A DNA stretch of 64,000 nt from Branchinecta lynchi (GCA_023053575.1 JAKZAP010000013.1:1808001-1872000), one strand, 5' to 3'; shown: positions 9,996 through 21,418, numbered from the stretch's first letter. Program-made: numbers and translations. Notes: generated by a model from the sequence alone, not told the origin.

Positions 9996-10954
9996 AGGTA
10001 TTCGCATCTGGATGATCCAGCCGCAACCGTCGAATCATAGTACATCTGTTATGTTTATTTAATCATCTATATTTTATTTATTTGCTTGGTTTTGTTTGTT
10101 TTGGAGACGGGATTTTGGAGTGTAAGTTTTTTGTTGTTGTTGGGAGTTTGACATAAACATTTTTTTTCTCTTCCTCTCTTTTTCTTATTTGTATCTCTAT
10201 TATAGTGCTACGTAGGTTAACGTGTCAAAGGGGGTTTGTTAAACCTCTTAACAAGTAAAAACTTCTGGAGGGTTTTGTATAGTAAACGTTTCAGATTACG
10301 ATAGTCACTAACTCCTTCAAATCAGGGGCTATAAAAGGGGTCTCACTCAAGAGATGACGCCATTGACTTACCGGTCCTTGAAGCCCATCACCGGAATAGG
10401 GGGGAGGCGGTGAATCCGGGTCCAAATATGACGTCATCCTTTCCAGCTTCGGTCCATTTTTCACCATCTTGAGCCAATGGAGTTTACTAAACAACTGGAA
10501 TCAAAACGGAATGAAATCAGTAAGTGCTCAACAAAACCAAATGCACAACAAAGTTGGGAATTTTTTTAATTATACCCTAAGCCGCCGGTAATTAGACGAG
10601 GGTAAAGATAAGGATTAAGGGCTGCTAATGAGTTTTTAACAGTAAAATTTGTCGTGAATGCCGACAGATTAGTAATTAGACTGTAAATTCCCACAACAGC
10701 TCAGATATTGTTGATAAATATTTTACTGTTTTGTGTTTGGTCGGAATACCCAACGATTTCAAAGTCGCGCCGGTACTTAAAGGTTGCGAAAGAAGCTGAT
10801 GATTTGTTCAGAAATAAAACAATTACCGTAACGAAGGAAAGATGAGTACACCTCATATGACCGCAAGATAAGCGAAATACTTCACTTTTCTCCATTGAGC
10901 GACGCAGAGATAGAAGGCGTGTGTTTGTTGTGTATACCTTAATAAGTATGCCTT

Positions 10955-11055
10955 CAGCCCAAGCTGAGTGCCATTCACATTTGACGGCGATAAACGGATA
11001 GTCAGCGAAGGTTTGCTCCAGCAATATGTCGGCCCTTTTCATTGGTCGCCATTCA
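10955..11055 (+). repeat. X foldback arm remnant
   Basis: 'cttcagcccaagctgag', 'cacatttgacggcgataaac' and 'ggatagtcagcg' correspond to the outer arm of the X elements at 1019-1440 and 30483-30790. The opposite arm is absent. The overlapping 120-codon minus frame is therefore not a gene. Confidence 0.55.
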
Positions 11056-11084
11056 GTAATCAATCAACATCAACAAAATTGGTC

Positions 11085-11310
11085 CGGGACTGGGATTGGT
11101 TTGGGACGGGGGTTAGTGGCGTAACCCTGTAAGACAAGCCAAAGTCCACCCAGCTTCAAATGGGTACCTGGAGAAATCCGGGGAAGGTGACAGGAAGGGT
11201 GTGTGAAAGCACAGGATGGCTGGCCCCCAACCCCCCATTGCACTTCCTGGCTGAGGGCCGAGAGTCGGAGATCAGCACCGCCAGCTTGGCCTGTCAAGGC
11301 TTTTTTTTTA
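11085..11310 (+). repeat. Possible SINE fragment
   Basis: A GC-richer island with a stem-loop, CCACCCAGCTTCAAATGGGT followed by ACCTGG, resembling the core of SINE-like repeats I associate with marine invertebrates. No A/B-box promoter was found here, so it would be a fragment lacking its tRNA-like head. This rests on recall of a motif; a repeat-library search would decide it. Confidence 0.35.
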
Positions 11311-11892
11311 CCATCAACAAAAAATAAAGAAAACAAATAAACAGCCTATAGCACGGAAAGGTCAGATGAACTCGTTTCAGGTATATACCCAAAAAGAAAA
11401 AATATCTGCGTTTGCACTGATGAAGCAACATCCGGTATGGTAATAGACCGAGTATACTTGGTTGTACACAGAAGTTTCGTGAAGGCCGTTGACACTGAAA
11501 CGGAGGTTTTGTCTATTTTTGTATCGCCATGCCTTATTACCAGTTCTGTTTCGTCTCAATGACCTTTTTTTAAGTCCTGACCGATCTAAGCTGAGCTTAC
11601 ACTTACGTATTTCCGGTCATATTTCCGATACGCACATATTTTACTCTAGGAACAAATTTTTGAGGAGAAAAACAGAAGGGAGTATACTCGGAACACTGTA
11701 ATTTGAAGAATACGCTCAGATCTGAAAAATATGGTCGAATTTGCGGAATACGCTCGAAGTTTCGCAGAATGTCGAAACACAGAATCAAACACAATTGAAA
11801 ACTGTCTTTCGAATGAATTCCTAATTTTCCCAGTTGAGGTCTAATAAACAGGAACAGGAAGGACTTGATTCCAAAACTGGAGGAGGTTCTTT
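11311..11892. other. No gene seen
   Basis: Open frames on both strands (11489-11701 plus, 11603-11989 minus) overlap without conserved motifs or splice sites. 'aatacgctc' recurs three times between 11708 and 11750. Confidence 0.35.
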
Positions 11893-13290
11893 GCAAAACA
11901 GGCAAGAGCTGTAAGCTCATATGGTACTTACAAGCATATGTAGTAAAAAATACTCCAACAAGAAAAAATGAAGGGGGCTGAAAATTCAACCTATGGTTTC
12001 ACTTTAAATATAAAAATAGGAGACAGAAAGCAAAAGAAAACAAGAAGGAAAACAAAAAGGATGGAAGTGATGGTTAAAAGTTTTTTTTTTCACTTTTCGG
12101 TTAAGATGCACACTTTAAGGGTGCTAAACATTAATTTCTAAGCAAAACCCTTGAGGCAAAAAGGTTCATGTACTCATGGCGATCTTGAGAAAGTAAATTT
12201 TGCTTAAAAGTATTTCTTATATTTTGCGGTTAAGATGAGTTCTTTAAGAAATGGTCGGATCGGAGAAGGTGACGATGTCTAACCCAATGATGTCAAGTTT
12301 CTAATGCTCCAGCAAAGTTTTATCGTCCTATCACATCTGGGAGTACCTTAACTCACGATCACCAGAATTCCGGACACCCCCTACATCCCACCCCTTGGTA
12401 CCCGAATCCGGTCCGATTCTGTCACTGATGCACCTAGGATTTGTGCCTGCACTTCCCATCAAGTTTCATCCTGATCGCTCCACTCTGTGCGTATCACAAG
12501 ATTTCCGGTTCTCCCCTCCCCCGGTTCATCGGATCCGGTCCACTTGAAACGGGGCATCTGAGGCATGAGTTCTTTCAAGACGTCAAGTTTCATTAAGATC
12601 CGATAACCCGATCAAAATTTACGCATGCCACTAATTTCCGGATTCCGCTGTCTCCCCCTACCCCCACGACGGTAGGATCGGGCAAGTGACTGTTTCCAAG
12701 TTAATCTGGTCGGGTCTCTGATATGCCTGCCAAGTTTTATCGTCCTAGCCCACCTGGAAGTACATCAACTACGGGTCGCCAGATTCCCGGAACCCCCATC
12801 CAACTCCCCCCCCCACAGTGTCCGAATCCGGTCCAGACCTGTCAGTTATTTATCTAGAGCTTGTGCCAGTTCTTCCCACCAAGTTTCATCCCGATCGCTC
12901 CACTCCAAGAGTTTCACACGATTTCCGGCTCCCCCTCCAACTCCCCCTCAGATTCACTGGATCCTGTTCGGACTTAAGATGAGACATCTGAGACACGAGG
13001 TCTTCCTAGGTATCAAGTTTCATTAAGATTCGATCACCCATTCGAAAGTTATGCATGCCCCTATTTTCTGGATTCTGCAAGCTCCCCCTCCCCCCACGAT
13101 GGTCAGATCCGGCAAGTGACTATTTCCAAATTAGTTTTTTCGGATCCCTAATACGCCTGCCAAGTTTCATCGTCCTAGCATATCTGGAAGTACCCTAACT
13201 CGCAAACACCGGACTAACCGACCGACCGACCGACCGACGGAAAAGTGATCGGTATATGGCACTTGGCCGGAAGGCAAGTGCCATAAAAAC
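11893..13290 (+). repeat. S-family element, copy 1
   Basis: Begins with the hairpin 'caagagctgtaagctcatat', passes a ~110-bp repeated AT-rich module ('agcaaaacccttgaggc' at about 12142), then a tandem of ~155-bp monomers each opening with CAAGTTT(C/T)AT and containing a C run and GGATC(C/G)GG. It ends with an ACCG microsatellite (13217-13238) and 'ggtatatggcacttgg' facing 'aaggcaagtgccataaaaac'. No protein is encoded; it is the best short full-length example of S. Confidence 0.8.
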
Positions 13291-13419
13291 GGTGTTGAGT
13301 GACTCCATCAACGCTTTCAAGCACTCCTTGGACAAACGGTTTTAACCGTGCGATAAGTATTTGCTTCAGTTACTTAGTTGGCGACGGAACTCAGCCTCTG
13401 CTACAAATACGGGATTCGC

Positions 13420-13690
13420 GAGCCCCTAAAGCACTGTCCAAATAGGTGTTTTAAGGTGTATTACGGCGTATAAGGCAATGAACCTAGCGCCAGGTGTAAA
13501 TATTCTTTGGAATAAGGCTTATCACAGATTCCTCTTGTCCTCGGGGCGTGCTGTAATAAAATAAGGAAAATGGAGCTCGGCTCTATTCTCCCTTATGCAG
13601 AGCCAATCAGATTGCTTAGTTGGGTCCGAGCAAAGGAGCAGCGCCGTCAGTGTTGCCACGGGAAGCAGTTAAGTTCTACTTTGTTGGAAG
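13420..13690 (+). repeat. Z dispersed repeat
   Basis: 'agagccaatcagattgctta', 'gtgttgccacgggaagcag' and 'cggcgtata' are shared, inverted, with 62590-62780. It has no ends or coding sequence that I can define. The 60-codon frame at 13570-13752 lies inside it. Confidence 0.5.
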
Positions 13691-13769
13691 CTGAAGAAAC
13701 AACTTCTCTTCAAAAGAACACGTTTTGTTCTGTTGCGACTGCTTACTGCTAGTTCGAGGACCAATGGTG

Positions 13770-14889
13770 TCCATCCGTAAATTGAATAGCTTTGACATCG
13801 CAAAAGTTGTCCGTCTGTCCGTCCGTCCATCTGTACGCACGATATCTCTCGAACGGAATGAGATATTTTGATGAAACTTGGTGTGAGGACTGTTTGGGTC
13901 AAGAGTAAGTAGATGGGCTGTGTAGCCCTATATTTAGGGGGGGAGGGGGTTTAAATTAAGGGGCAAGCAAAATATTTTTAAACAGCTAATGGGACAGTCG
14001 ATTATGGGGTAAGAAGACATGCTGAATACGGTGGTGGAGACCATTTTCTCGCCGGACAAGTAATTCACCCGGAATCCGGCCAAAACCAGAAAATCTGTTA
14101 AAAGTAAAAGTTTTATTTGAAGTTAATTATATGTTCGGTTTGGGGGTAGGAAGACATGCTAAACACGATAGTGAAAATCATTTTCTCGACGGGCAAGTAG
14201 TTCGCCCAGAATCAGTCCAAAACCGGAAAGTTTGTTAAAAGTAAAAGTTCTATTTGAAGTTGATTGCATGTTCGATTTAGGGGTAGGAAGACATGCTGAA
14301 CACGATGGTGAAAATCGTTTTCTCGCCGGGCAAGTAGTTCACCCGGAATCCGGCCAAAACCGGAAAATTGTTAAAATTATTTGTAGTTGATTAGATATCC
14401 CATTTAGGAGTAAAAAGAGATGCTGAATCCGTGTATGACAGTCATTTTGTACCCGGACATATAGCTCGCTCGGAATCCGGCTGGAACGGGAAAATTTGTT
14501 TTAAGTTAAATTTTAATTTGAAGTTGATTAGATGTTCGATATAGGACAAAGAAGAAACGCTGAGCGAGACGCTGAGTCTGATTTTAGCTTCTTTTTTGTG
14601 CCGGACAGGTAGTTCCGGAATTCGGCCGAAACTGGGAAATTCGCAGAAGTAAGGCAGGAAGTTTTCGTCAAAACAGACAAGACTTATAGGGGTAAACACA
14701 AACATGCTGAATCCATATCTGAACATGGTTTTCTCAGATGATTAGCTTTTTGGCCTTAATCTGTTTTTGAATTTTAATAGTAAAAATGTTCAAGGAGTCA
14801 GGCGAAGACTGGATCTGGCGTAGACAAGACCCAATTGTCTGGATCAAATACTGAGTTTTTGGGATCCCATCGAGACCTTTGGTCTTGTT
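13770..14889 (+). repeat. F-family repeat, copy C
   Basis: A full F copy with a degraded head ('gctttgacatcgcaaaag' retained, GGGATCC lost), microsatellite at 13811-13831, G run at 13937-13950, about five ~125-bp modules, and an intact tail 'tttttgggatcccatcgag' plus CCTTTGGTCTTGTT ending at 14889. Confidence 0.8.
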
Positions 14890-15175
14890 ACAATATATTG
14901 GGCGTCAAATTGTACTCGTGTACTTCAAGTAGTACTAAGAACACTTTTTCTGATCTTTAGAAACTCGAAAAACTGTATCAGCGTGGCAACACCAAATGCT
15001 GCATTCATAAGAACCTCTCGGGTTCCTATATGAACAGGCGAGTGTATTAAGACGTAAACATCACGTATAGCGTTATTCAGCTTATTATACCTATTTGGAC
15101 AATGCTTAATGTGCAACCGAGGCTCAATTTATTAAGTTGTCTACACTCTAAAGTAAAACGCAACGTTTTTTTTAT

Positions 15176-15540
15176 ATGCAACGCTGCCGGCCCTATGAAC
15201 CAGTTTTCAGAATTTGCCAGTTTTCTAGTAAAGCGTTTCTCCTATAAACCATTTTAGCGAATCCGTTTCAAGAGAAAACGTACCGCACAAGAATATGTTG
15301 CAGGAGAAAGCGTTTCTATCTGCAAAAGCGTTTCTTAGAAAACTGGTTCAAAGGGCCGGCAGCGTTGCATCCTGAAGGGTTGCAGCTACATAACGTTTCA
15401 TCGCAAAACTGGTTCAAAGGGCCGGCAGCGTTGCATGCTGAAGGGTTGCAGCTACATAACGTTTCATCGGAAAACTGGTTCAAAGGGCCGGCAGCGTTGC
15501 ATGCTGAAGGGTTGCAGCTACATAACGTTTCATCGGGAAT
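15176..15540. repeat. 66-bp tandem repeat with an inverted copy upstream
   Basis: Three near-identical units start at 15341, 15407 and 15473 (exact 66-bp period; AACTGGTTCAAAGGGCCGGC...). An inverted partial unit lies at 15178-15222. Because 66 is a multiple of 3, both strands stay open and show 22-residue periodic peptides (minus strand SDETLCSCNPSACNAAG...). With only three copies and no start or splice context, I treat this as a minisatellite rather than a gene. Confidence 0.75.
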
Positions 15541-15835
15541 TCGTGCCAGAAGTACACGTGAGACATAATAATATCCGATGAAAAACAAGCTTCCTTCTTC
15601 TGATTTGGATAGTCTTCTGCGCGATACATTAGTTAAAGGACGATGAAAATCAATGACCGATGCAAACGTCTGACCTCCGCGTTTGAAAAAACGTGAGTTT
15701 TCTGAAAAGGCTTCTTACTGCAGCAATCTCAGAGAAATTCCTCTCCTATCCCTATCACCATTACCATTTATATAAATGTGTAGTCAACAATAATGACTTT
15801 ATAAGCTAACATTTTATTCATTAACAGTTTAGAAG

Positions 15836-17313
15836 ACAAGAGCTAGAAGCTCATATGGCACTTGCAACGCTGAATCAGAGGATGAAAATAGGAATTTGCC
15901 AATTCGTGCGTTAGTTGTGTTCATTTGTAAACAAACCCCTTGAGATAAGAATGATCATGGGTCCTTTGAAATCGTGAGAATGGATCGTTCTTAAAAACTC
16001 TTATATTTACGCATTTGGCTGTGATGATGCTCACTTTAAGGGCGCTAGAACATTCATCCGTAACGAACTCTCTTGCACAAATGATGATAAGCTCATCGAA
16101 ATCATGAAAATATGTATTTTGCTCAAAATAATTGTTTTTACTTTAAGGAAATCACAAAACCCTTGAGGCAAAACGGATCATAGGCCCTTGTGGATCACGA
16201 ATATAATTATATCTTTTGGTCAAAAGTTTTTTTTTTTACTTTGCGGTAAGATATGTAATTTAAGGGTGCTAAAAATTCATTTCTTAGCAAAATCCTTGAG
16301 GCATAAACGATCATGGGCTAATGGGGATCATGAAAAAGTATATTTTGTTTTAATAGTACTACAAGGGATGGTCGAATCTGAGAAATGACAATTTCTAAGC
16401 CAATCTTGTTAAGTCTCTGATGTTCAAAGTCGAGTTTCATCGTCCTTGCGGATCTGGAAGTACCTTAACTCGCGGTGACCGGAATTTCGGACCCACACCC
16501 CCTACAACTCCCCCAAAGGTGCCCGAATCTGGTCCGGTACTGTGACGTATCTATGGCTTGTGCTTGCTCTCCCAAGTTTCATCGCTCCACTCTAAGGGTG
16601 TCACTAGATTGCCGATTCTTCCCTCCAACCACCCCCACCCCACATTCATGGGATCTGGTCGGAACTGATCTCGGAAATTTGAGATACGAGGCTTTTCCAA
16701 ATATCAAGTTTCATTCAGATCCGATTACCCCTTCGATAGTTATACATGCCTCAAGACTCCGGATTCTCCCCCCCCCTCCCACGATGGTCAGATTGGGAAA
16801 CTGATTATTTTAAGCCAATCATCTCAAGCCTGAAATGGTCAAGCCAATTTTCATCTTCCGTCGCTGATGTATCTAGGGCATGTGCTTGTTCTTCCCGACA
16901 AGTTTCATCCCAATCGCTCCAGTCTAATCGTGTCACAATATTTCCGGTTCTCCCCTCCGACTCCCCCCCCCCCCCCCCTACATTCATCGGATCCGTTCAG
17001 GACTCGAAGTGGGAGATCTGAGACACGAGATTGTTAATGTACAGTTTCAAGATCCTATAACCCGTTCGAAAGTTATAGATGCCTCAACATTACGGATTCT
17101 CCATCCCTCCATTCACCCTTCGGTGGTCGGATTGGGGAAGTGACTATTTCCAAGTTAGTTTGGTTGGGTCCCTTATATGCCTGCCAAGTTTCATCGTCCT
17201 AACTTTCAGGAAGTACCCTAACTCGAGAACAGTGAACCGACAGACCGATCGACCGACAGACCGAAAAGTGATCTGTATATGGCACTTGAGCAAAGCTGCA
17301 AGTGACATAAGAA
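15836..17313 (+). repeat. S-family element, copy 2
   Basis: Starts 'caagagctagaagctcatat' and 'ggcacttgc', then two to three AT-rich modules ('gcaaaatccttgaggca'), then C-rich ~155-bp monomers (for example CAAGTTTCATC at 16571 and 17187), a GACCGA microsatellite (17229-17262), and a degraded hairpin end 'atatggcacttgagc'. No coding function. Confidence 0.8.
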
Positions 17314-18061
17314 CTGAGCTATTCAAGAAACCATGGATTTTAATAATTACATATAACTTTGGACGCTTTGGAAACTCGTAAATAAGGCATCAAGAAAACA
17401 ATCACAGTAATCTTCGAAATAACTCATCAAGAAAATAATGACAGTAAGCTTATAAGCATAAAGATTGAGGTCAAATTGGTTTTAGAAAGGGAAAAAAATC
17501 ATAGTAAATCGAATCGAGTTAAAATCATGGCACAAATAAAACAAAAAGAAAAAAAAATCACAGTAAGTACTTCCACTTCCAAGCTGACTAGTTTCTATTA
17601 TTCCCCCTATGTCTCACCATCAGCACATCTGACAGACATAGTAAAGTAGCTCTCAGGTTGACGAGTAGAAAATCTGGAATCTGCTCCCTGCTGGTAGTAT
17701 AGAAAATGTAAGTTACCCATTACCTTATAGATTGTGTTGATTTTGAGACAATGGGGGACTAACAGAATCTAGCCCACTTTGAATGCTGAGCCAGAATAAG
17801 GCGAATTGATAACTTGAGACTTATCCACAACAAATTAGAGAGCACAACTTAACGCAGCACAACACACATTCTTTTTAGAAGGAGCATCAGTACAACTGAC
17901 AGTATTTGAAACCTTGTACTTCTTTACTTGAAACTACCAGGATAATATTTCAGGATCTCCCATCATAGCATTCAGATTTTCATGCAATTATACTCTGTAC
18001 CCACAGCATTCTCTTATTTCTTCCTTTCCACTTGAAAAAACTATTTTGTAAAGCAATATGG
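17314..18061. other. 3' flank of the small unknown gene; no repeat recognised
   Basis: The repeated phrase 'atcacagtaa'/'aatcatagtaa' recurs between 17400 and 17570. This region lies downstream of the stop codon at 18062 on the minus strand and may include its 3' UTR; I see no clear AATAAA on that strand close to the stop. Confidence 0.35.
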
Positions 18062-18236
18062 TCAAAGTGTTGGTAGATGTAGGTTGCAATGGTAAAAAAC
18101 AATTCTCTTATCCTTTGAGTCCAGCCTCTCAAATGGAACATAAACATAAACTTCTGGGTCAGAACCAGAACAATGTGCTTGACATAAAGGTTGAAGTTTC
18201 TGAATTCCAGCAATAATTTCATCAGAAGCCTTCTTA
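18062..18236 (-). CDS. Unknown small protein, last exon
   Basis: Third exon of a predicted three-exon gene of unknown function. Opens after the acceptor CAGTCAG with one base completing an Asn codon, then KKASDEIIAGIQKLQPLCQ, HCSGSDPEVYVYVPFERL and a charged C-terminus ending HLPTL before TGA. The composition is well balanced, with no low-complexity or repeat overlap, and the phase (one base) matches the two bases left by the exon at 18548-18810. An overlapping open frame (17980-18222) in another register is rejected. I do not recognise the family. An alternative is a degenerate processed gene, but the spliced structure argues against that. Confidence 0.6.
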
Positions 18237-18454
18237 CTGACTGTGTTAGAATATTGAAGCTTAATACTGAAGATTAAAAAGATGAGATCATGTTATTTTA
18301 AATATGCGAAGCACCTGCAAAATTCAAGATGCAAGTGTAACCCTTTGGGATATTTCCTCATCGCTTTCAAAAATCATGGACAACAGGGCCCAACCAGCGC
18401 ACAAAGTCGTCCACTGCTTCCTGACCAAAGATTAAAAATTAAGTAGCCTATCTT

Positions 18455-18547
18455 TTTTCTGCGTGTTTATGCGTTTTGTTTATTTTCTTCATTTACTCTG
18501 CCTTTTCAAAATGGTGGGTCATAAATAAATTACTTACTGTTACTTAC
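18455..18547 (+). repeat. LINE 3' end whose tail abuts a splice donor
   Basis: 'tcatttactctgccttttca' then 'tcataaataaattact' and a TTAC tail up to 18547. On the opposite strand the tail reads GTAAGTAACAGTAAGT and begins exactly at the predicted donor of the exon at 18548-18810. Confidence 0.65.
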
Positions 18548-18810
18548 TTAAGGAAAAGCTTTGCTTCTTCCCGCTCAACTGTCACATCAGGAAAATAGTA
18601 ACAAACATTTTCTCCAATATCAGTATCATCAACAACAAAAATTGGGAATTGAGATGGTATGGGAGGCTGAGGGATAGGGAAAGGTTCAGGAAGGGATGCA
18701 GTGTCAGAAGATGAAGTAGGATTAAAAACCCCAAGACAAGACAATGGGGAATTCACAGTACCAGAAGGATGAACCAACTGGATGTGGACATCCAAACTTG
18801 ACTTACAAAA
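18548..18810 (-). CDS. Unknown small protein, middle exon
   Basis: 263 nt, phase 0 start after the acceptor TATAGTAG (AG at 18812-18811). Encodes FCKSSLDVHIQLVHPSG, a Ser/Pro-rich stretch with PEPFPIPQPPIPSQF, then PIFVVDDTDIGENVCYYFPD and an acidic/basic end VEREEAKLFL. The VVDDTDIGENVCYYF block looks like a folded, conserved core. The donor GTAAGT (GT at 18547-18546) is contributed by the tail of an inserted LINE end. If the donor failed, the frame would read one Lys and stop (TAA). The family is not recognised; I see no signal peptide or membrane segment. Confidence 0.6.
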
Positions 18811-19262
18811 CTACTATACAAAATCTTTTCTGACAAAAAAAAAAAGGCAGAAAAGCGTATCTCGATCAATCTCGATATGAACGAAACATCTATCGCCTAA
18901 TGTTTCTCAAGAAACAACTCACTGTAGAATTTATAACCACAGTATTTACACCTCACCCTTTCAGGTGACATACCATAGCATTCACCAGACTAGGCTAAGT
19001 TCTAATGCTGATTTGCTGGGGCTGGTCAGGTAAGTTAGTCAGGTGAAAGTAAAACTGATTGGTATTAAATTAGATTGGTATTAGAAAGAGTTCAGAAATT
19101 ATTCACAGAATTATCAAAAGAAATTAATTAAGGGAATTAAGCAATCATTTCTTCACTAAGCTTATGCAAATAGGATTGTAGGTTATGAGCATTCAGTTAT
19201 TTCAGTTTGTCTGAGACAGGCTAATCAAGAAAACAAAAACAGAGATTAAATTATTTACTTAC

Positions 19263-19328
19263 TCTGGCAGAACTCCAGAACATCTTTGCCCTTTTCGACA
19301 AATTTATATAATGATGTGACTCCTCCAT
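19263..19328 (-). CDS. Unknown small protein, first exon
   Basis: ATG at 19328 followed by 21 codons (MEESHHYINLSKRAKMFWSS...) and the donor AGA|GTAAGT (GT at 19262-19261), phase 0, which matches the phase-0 start of 18548-18810. The three exons total 504 nt, i.e. 167 residues plus stop, and all phases agree. A competing register (HHYGGVTSLYKFVEKGK) across the same donor is also open, so the start exon is less certain than the other two. Confidence 0.5.
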
Positions 19329-20498
19329 AGTGATGAGTCACAGTTCGCGCACTTTTCAGTTTGAAAGATGGCACGACAAACAAGAAGAAAACGGAATTTT
19401 CTTTCATGGAAGGGAGCTAACAAAATGAGTTTAACAGCGGGAGGTAAAGGACTTTTGATTTAGATTCCCGAGTTAACAGATACTTATCAGCGTATGATGA
19501 CAATTATGAGCCTGTTAATGGTAGAAATGTTGCCAACTAGTTCAATAATATTTTTCTAACAGAGTTGTGAAAGTAAGATGTTAATTGCTTTTTTAAAGAA
19601 AAAATTAGTCTTTTCTACTTTTGATTGGCTATGACACTTTAAAAACCAACCAATAGAAAGCAGAATTCGCTTTTGTAATAAGAGTATGAAGACTTCAAGC
19701 TGTAATATCTTTTCAAACACCTATGCGAAAAATGTAATCATACGATAAAAAAAAGAAGTTAGGATACCTTTTCCAGCCAATTGCAGGTTCACAAACGCTT
19801 TCACTTAAGGCGTGTTCTCGACGTTCGCTGAGGTCTCCGCTTAAGGAGTAGCCGCGTTTTGTTTGTCCCGGGGAACCACTCCCACTATTCTCCCGAGTCC
19901 CCATGGGCGGGAAATGCTCTGATTATCATCACCATCGTCAAAAAGGACTCCCTTTCATATTTGGAGGGGAATCAGTTTTTGCCAGTGTTTGTGCAGTGTA
20001 AAATTAATTAAAAAGAATCAGAATAAACAAATCCCAAACTAAAGTGGATCTAGTAATTTCATCAATTGCACATTCTTTTTTTCGAACAAAATACATTTTA
20101 GAAGCATTCTTCGTGTTCTCGTTGTTTTCCTAGGCGGAGTCCGCGTGGAGTGACTCCCTCTATTCTCGACGTTTCCTTCGATTCCCAGAGGAGTCCTCGG
20201 GGAACGGCGAGAACACACTTTTAGGAAGTCCCGTATCTCACAGTGTTAAGTTATTTCGTTTATGCCCTTTACTGTTTTCGGAAAAGTTCGATCACTTCGA
20301 CCGTTTTTTACGGTTTTTATGTTTCCCTAAATTATATATAAATTATTTCCTGTTGAATGACCTTGGTTGTCGACCAAGCTACGCTCTTTTTTTGGCTTTT
20401 ACCTCATGAATTTTATCCATTTACCCCAGAACCCAATAAAACATGGATATCAAAGTGATATTGTAAAGGTTAAAAGCAAAGCGATAACAAGAACAAGA
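19329..20498. other. Upstream of the small gene; no repeat or exon recognised
   Basis: The candidate promoter of the minus-strand gene would lie just above 19328. I see no TATA box at a convincing spacing. 'ctcgacgttcgctgaggtc' (19818) and 'tctcgacgtttccttcgatt' (20163) are loosely similar and may be diverged repeat sequence. Confidence 0.3.
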
Positions 20499-20506
20499 AT
20501 CGAGAC

Positions 20507-20741
20507 CAGGGGCACCACGAATGGGGGGGGGAGGTTGTCCATTCAATTTGTGGAAATAGTCAATCGGATACAGTCAATACAAAAAGAAAGTTTTCAATCT
20601 TCAAAACAGTCGATTTTACGTCAAACATGCATTATTCTTAAAAACTGTCGGTATCTCTGCTAAAACAGTCGGTAAAACGACCAGCCAGTCGGTAATTACC
20701 TTCCCCCTTTCCCCGAAATATTTTTGCTGGTAATGCCTCTG
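20507..20741. mobile_element. hAT-like MITE with 8-bp target duplication
   Basis: 235 bp, begins CAGGGGCACCACG and ends TGGTAATGCCTCTG, flanked by perfect ATCGAGAC direct repeats (20499-20506 and 20742-20749). An 8-bp duplication with CAGNGGC termini is typical of hAT transposons. The interior ('cagtcggtaaaacgaccag', poly-G after the left end, C-rich before the right end) matches the element at 50348-50681. No transposase. Confidence 0.85.
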
Positions 20742-20749
20742 ATCGAGAC

Positions 20750-21418
20750 ACATAATTTTCCGATTGCAGTTTCCGATTGTAGGGTTTTCCGAAACTGAAT
20801 TGACGAATACATAGCCTCCGCAAAAATTTCGAACTCAGGGTTCAAGGTCTATAAACGTTTATTGCAGAAACATTTTTGCAACCTATACTTTGTTCAACGG
20901 ATCTTAAAACAGTTCTCAAAACAGTTTCTTTTACAAAAATGTTTCACAGAAAATGTTACAAACGAGCCATCAAGCTGAAACTCTTTTTCTAAAAACGTTG
21001 AAGTGGGCAGATTTTTTTTTTTTTTTTCAAGATATAGACCTTCAATTAAACCGAAAAGGAGTCATTTTGAGCCTTCATGACCATATCGTAGCAAAGGAGA
21101 ACCAATAGAATTCGGCGACGCAAGTTCGTGAGAAAAAAAGACCAGGGTAACGTTTTTGTTTGAAGAGTTTTCCAGTTGCAAAATCGAACGAAAATAAATT
21201 TTCTTTTCTAGCGTTATATGTATTACATTGCCTTTACTCTTAGAAGTCCCAGCACAGTCCACTATCTTTCAACCTGATCTAACGATGTATGCCTTTTCTA
21301 AAGCTCAGAAAGTAAAGCTGGGCAAACGGAATCCGTGTCATTTGCAACGTATTTCACAAAAAGAGGGGTATTTTACTTTACAGTGTAGTCAAACTGCTAA
21401 AAAACCCTGGAAATCTGC
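20750..21418. other. No gene seen
   Basis: A poly-T run at 21012-21028, otherwise unremarkable. Open frames on both strands around 21062-21425 lack support, and one runs into the F element. Confidence 0.35.

Noticed and set aside
10701..11063. 120-codon minus frame
   Set aside because: Its N-terminal part is an X foldback arm; the remainder has no motif.
19199..19330. Alternative frame HHYGGVTSLYKFVEKGKDVL across the first exon of the small gene
   Set aside because: It lacks an ATG and its phase does not fit the middle exon; kept only as a caveat to the start exon.
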